From positions 10,049 to 15,196 of the forward strand of contig KL569528.1 of assembly GCA_000715685.1 (NCBI GenBank): 5,148 bases of DNA, in the 5' to 3' direction. The notes under the pieces were generated by a model that saw nothing but the letters and a program-made list of their open reading frames with translations, made no database searches and was not told the DNA's origin. The position numbers were made by a program, and so were the translations under genes. Positions 3,876 through 5,148 of this stretch are shown in pieces (position 1 is the stretch's first letter; every line of letters starts with the position of its first letter). This DNA is from Streptomyces lilacinus. Lineage in GTDB: Bacteria; Actinomycetota; Actinomycetes; Streptomycetales; Streptomycetaceae.

Positions 3876-4739
3876 ATGGCCACGAGCGAGTCGAGCGGTT
3901 CCGTGGTGCGACGCATACTCCTGGGCTCCCAGCTCAGGCGGCTGCGCGAGTCGCGCGGGATCACGCGCGAGGCGGCGGGGTACTCGATCCGAGCGTCCGA
4001 ATCGAAGATCAGCCGTATGGAGTTGGGCCGGGTGAGCTTCAAGGCGCGCGACGTGGAGGATCTGCTCACCCTCTACGGCGTCACCGACGGCGCCGAGCGC
4101 GAGGCGCTGCTGGGCCTGGCCCGCGAGGCCAACGTCGCGGGCTGGTGGCACAGCTACGGCGACGTCCTGCCCAGCTGGTTCCAGACCTACGTGGGCCTGG
4201 AGGGCGCCGCCTCCGACATCTCGATCTACGAAGTGCAGTTCGTGCACGGCCTGCTGCAGACCGAGGGCTACGCCCACGCGGTCGTCGTCCGCGGCCAGCC
4301 CAAGGCCTGCGACGCCGAGGTCGAGCGGCGCGTCTCGCTGCGCATGGAGCGCCAGAAGCTGCTCTTCTCGGAGCGGGCGCCCCGCTTCCACGCGGTCCTC
4401 GACGAGGCCGCGCTGCACCGGCCGTACGGTGATGAAACGGTCATGCGCAACCAGCTCCAGCACCTCGTCGACATTTCCGAGCAGCCCAACGTGACGCTGC
4501 AGGTGATGCCCTTCGCCCACGGCGGCCACGCCGGCGAGAGCGGTGCCTTCACGCTGCTGCGCTTCCCGGAGTCCGACCTGGTCGATCTCGTCTACCTGGA
4601 GCAGCTCACCAGCGCCCTCTACCTGGACAAGGCGGAGGACGTGGCCCAGTACGAGCGCGTCATGGAGCGCCTGCACGCCGACAGTCTCTCCCCGGCCAAA
4701 ACCAGGGACCTCATCGGTCGGCTCCTGCAACTCCTTTGA
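3876..4739 (+). CDS. XRE-family transcriptional regulator with DUF5753 domain (WhiJ/AbaA-like)
   Basis: A 287-residue protein. An N-terminal helix-turn-helix spans about residues 14-70: LGSQLRRLRESRGITREAAG, then SIRASESKISRMELGRVSFK, with the recognition helix near 41-52. A C-terminal DUF5753 domain follows (about 100-280), with marks such as PSWFQTYVGLE, VQFVHGLLQTEGYA, HAVLDEAALHRPYG, NVTLQVMPF and YLEQLTSALYLD. This two-domain layout is very common in Streptomyces and includes WhiJ-like developmental regulators; DUF5753 probably senses a ligand or partner. The start ATG has GGAAGGG (3861-3867) 8 nt upstream; the frame stays open farther upstream but has no comparable signal. It sits in a module with the DUF397 gene and the divergent HATPase, and plausibly autoregulates through the TGCACGTGCA sites. 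Its natural target and ligand cannot be read from the sequence. Confidence 0.92.
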   Translation: MATSESSGSVVRRILLGSQLRRLRESRGITREAAGYSIRASESKISRMELGRVSFKARDVEDLLTLYGVTDGAEREALLGLAREANVAGWWHSYGDVLPSWFQTYVGLEGAASDISIYEVQFVHGLLQTEGYAHAVVVRGQPKACDAEVERRVSLRMERQKLLFSERAPRFHAVLDEAALHRPYGDETVMRNQLQHLVDISEQPNVTLQVMPFAHGGHAGESGAFTLLRFPESDLVDLVYLEQLTSALYLDKAEDVAQYERVMERLHADSLSPAKTRDLIGRLLQLL

Positions 4740-4740
4740 G

Positions 4741-4758
4741 ACGTCAGTACGATGACGT
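4741..4758. promoter_or_regulatory. inverted repeat between the XRE and aldehyde dehydrogenase genes
   Basis: ACGTCA (4741-4746) and TGACGT (4753-4758) form a perfect 6-bp inverted repeat with a 6-nt spacer, directly after the XRE stop. It is too short and AT-containing for a strong terminator. An operator for the downstream gene is as likely. Confidence 0.35.
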
Positions 4759-4825
4759 GAAATCAGGGGTACGCACATCATGACGGGCGTCACGGGCGCC
4801 CCGGATTTCGCAGACGGGATGGCGC

Positions 4826-5148
4826 ATGTCCTACGGATCGTACGCAAGCGGATCGTACGCAAGCGGCTTCGACGCGGTGGCCGCCCAGTACATCGACGGC
4901 GAGTGGCGGGCCGGCACCGGCTCCTGGGACATCGTCGACTTCAATCCCTACGACGGTGAGAAGCTCGCCTCCATCACCATCGCCGGCGTCGCCGAGATCG
5001 ACGAGGCCTACCGCGCCGCCGAGCGGGCCCAGCCCGGCTGGGCGGCCACCAACCCGTACACCCGCCGTCTGGTCTTCGAGCGCGCCCTGCGCATCATCGA
5101 CGACAACGAGGCGGACCTGACGGCCGCCATCACCGCCGAGTGCGGCGG
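4826..5148 (+). CDS. aldehyde dehydrogenase family protein, N-terminal part (cut by window end)
   Basis: The first 107 residues of an NAD(P)-dependent aldehyde dehydrogenase, an enzyme class that oxidises aldehydes to carboxylic acids. Recognisable segments are QYIDGEWRAGTGSWDIVDFN (21-40), PYDGEKLASITIAGVAEIDE (41-60), AYRAAERAQPGWAA (61-74) and RALRIIDDNEADLTAAITAE, the N-terminal cofactor-domain pattern of this superfamily. Full-length members have about 480-500 residues, so the catalytic Cys and Glu lie beyond the window. The substrate cannot be told; the style resembles benzaldehyde/vanillin-type dehydrogenases, a weak guess. ATG 4826 is the only ATG or GTG between the in-frame TGA at 4781 and the conserved region, except a GTG at 4877 without a ribosome binding site. 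The Shine-Dalgarno sequence is weak (GACGGGAT). Residues 4-8 and 9-13 are both GSYAS from a 15-bp duplication. It lies 86 nt after the XRE gene on the same strand. Confidence 0.88.
   Translation, partial: MSYGSYASGSYASGFDAVAAQYIDGEWRAGTGSWDIVDFNPYDGEKLASITIAGVAEIDEAYRAAERAQPGWAATNPYTRRLVFERALRIIDDNEADLTAAITAECG
4834..4863 (+). repeat. 15-bp perfect tandem duplication in the aldehyde dehydrogenase start
   Basis: CGGATCGTACGCAAG occurs at 4834-4848 and again at 4849-4863, followed by CGG, which begins a third copy. Being 15 bp long it keeps the frame and encodes GSYAS twice. It includes the palindrome CGTACG in each copy. Confidence 0.92.

Noticed and set aside
2961..4862. A 633-residue minus-strand open frame covering both the HATPase and the antisense of the XRE gene
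   Set aside because: Only the last 200 residues (from ATG at 3563 with AGGAG) match a known family; the rest is the complement of the XRE gene and the intergenic region.
4780..4956. Short plus-strand frame starting MTGVTGAPDFADGM, overlapping the dehydrogenase start
   Set aside because: It has a GGGG purine run upstream, but becomes Arg-rich nonsense once it overlaps the dehydrogenase coding region in another frame, and ends there.

Overview
The window is high-GC actinobacterial DNA, almost certainly Streptomyces or a close relative. The reasons are the strong G/C third-position bias, the AGGAGG-type ribosome binding sites, and the gene set: zinc-independent ribosomal protein paralogues beside a WhiJ-type regulatory module (XRE/DUF5753 regulator, DUF397 protein, HATPase). 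From memory, the order resembles the S. coelicolor SCO3420-SCO3430 region; I could not check this.

Left half (about 1-2568): a zinc-starvation ribosomal locus. rpmB (L28) and rpsN (S14) run leftward. rpmG (L33), rpmE type B (L31), a COG0523/CobW-like protein gene and rpsR (S18) run rightward. All five ribosomal proteins are the 'C-minus' type, lacking the paired cysteines that bind zinc in their housekeeping counterparts. The divergent start region (701-750) holds an AT-rich inverted repeat resembling a Zur operator. It also has a -10 element placed so that rpmG mRNA is probably leaderless. The expected logic is that when zinc is scarce Zur leaves the DNA, the cysteine-free proteins replace the zinc-binding ones in ribosomes, and the COG0523 protein helps allocate metal.

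The COG0523 gene is not intact as written. It contains two pieces of the synthetic Tn5 mosaic end used in Nextera-type library kits (1230-1242 and 1788-1805). The reading frame shifts at each piece and native codons appear to be missing. This is an assembly artefact, not a biological pseudogene or transposon.

Right half (2569-4739): a three-gene regulatory module. A DUF397 gene (+) converges on a HATPase/anti-sigma-like gene (-), and their stop codons sit in one hairpin. The HATPase gene is divergent from an XRE/DUF5753 regulator (+). The promoter regions of the DUF397 gene and of the HATPase/XRE pair share a TGCACGTGCA palindrome, a candidate operator for the XRE protein. The HATPase carries an unusual (Leu-Asp-Arg/Gln)n tract between its N-box and G1 box.

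Right edge (4826-5148): the N-terminal part of an aldehyde dehydrogenase with an in-frame 15-bp tandem duplication just after its start codon. It is cut by the window end.
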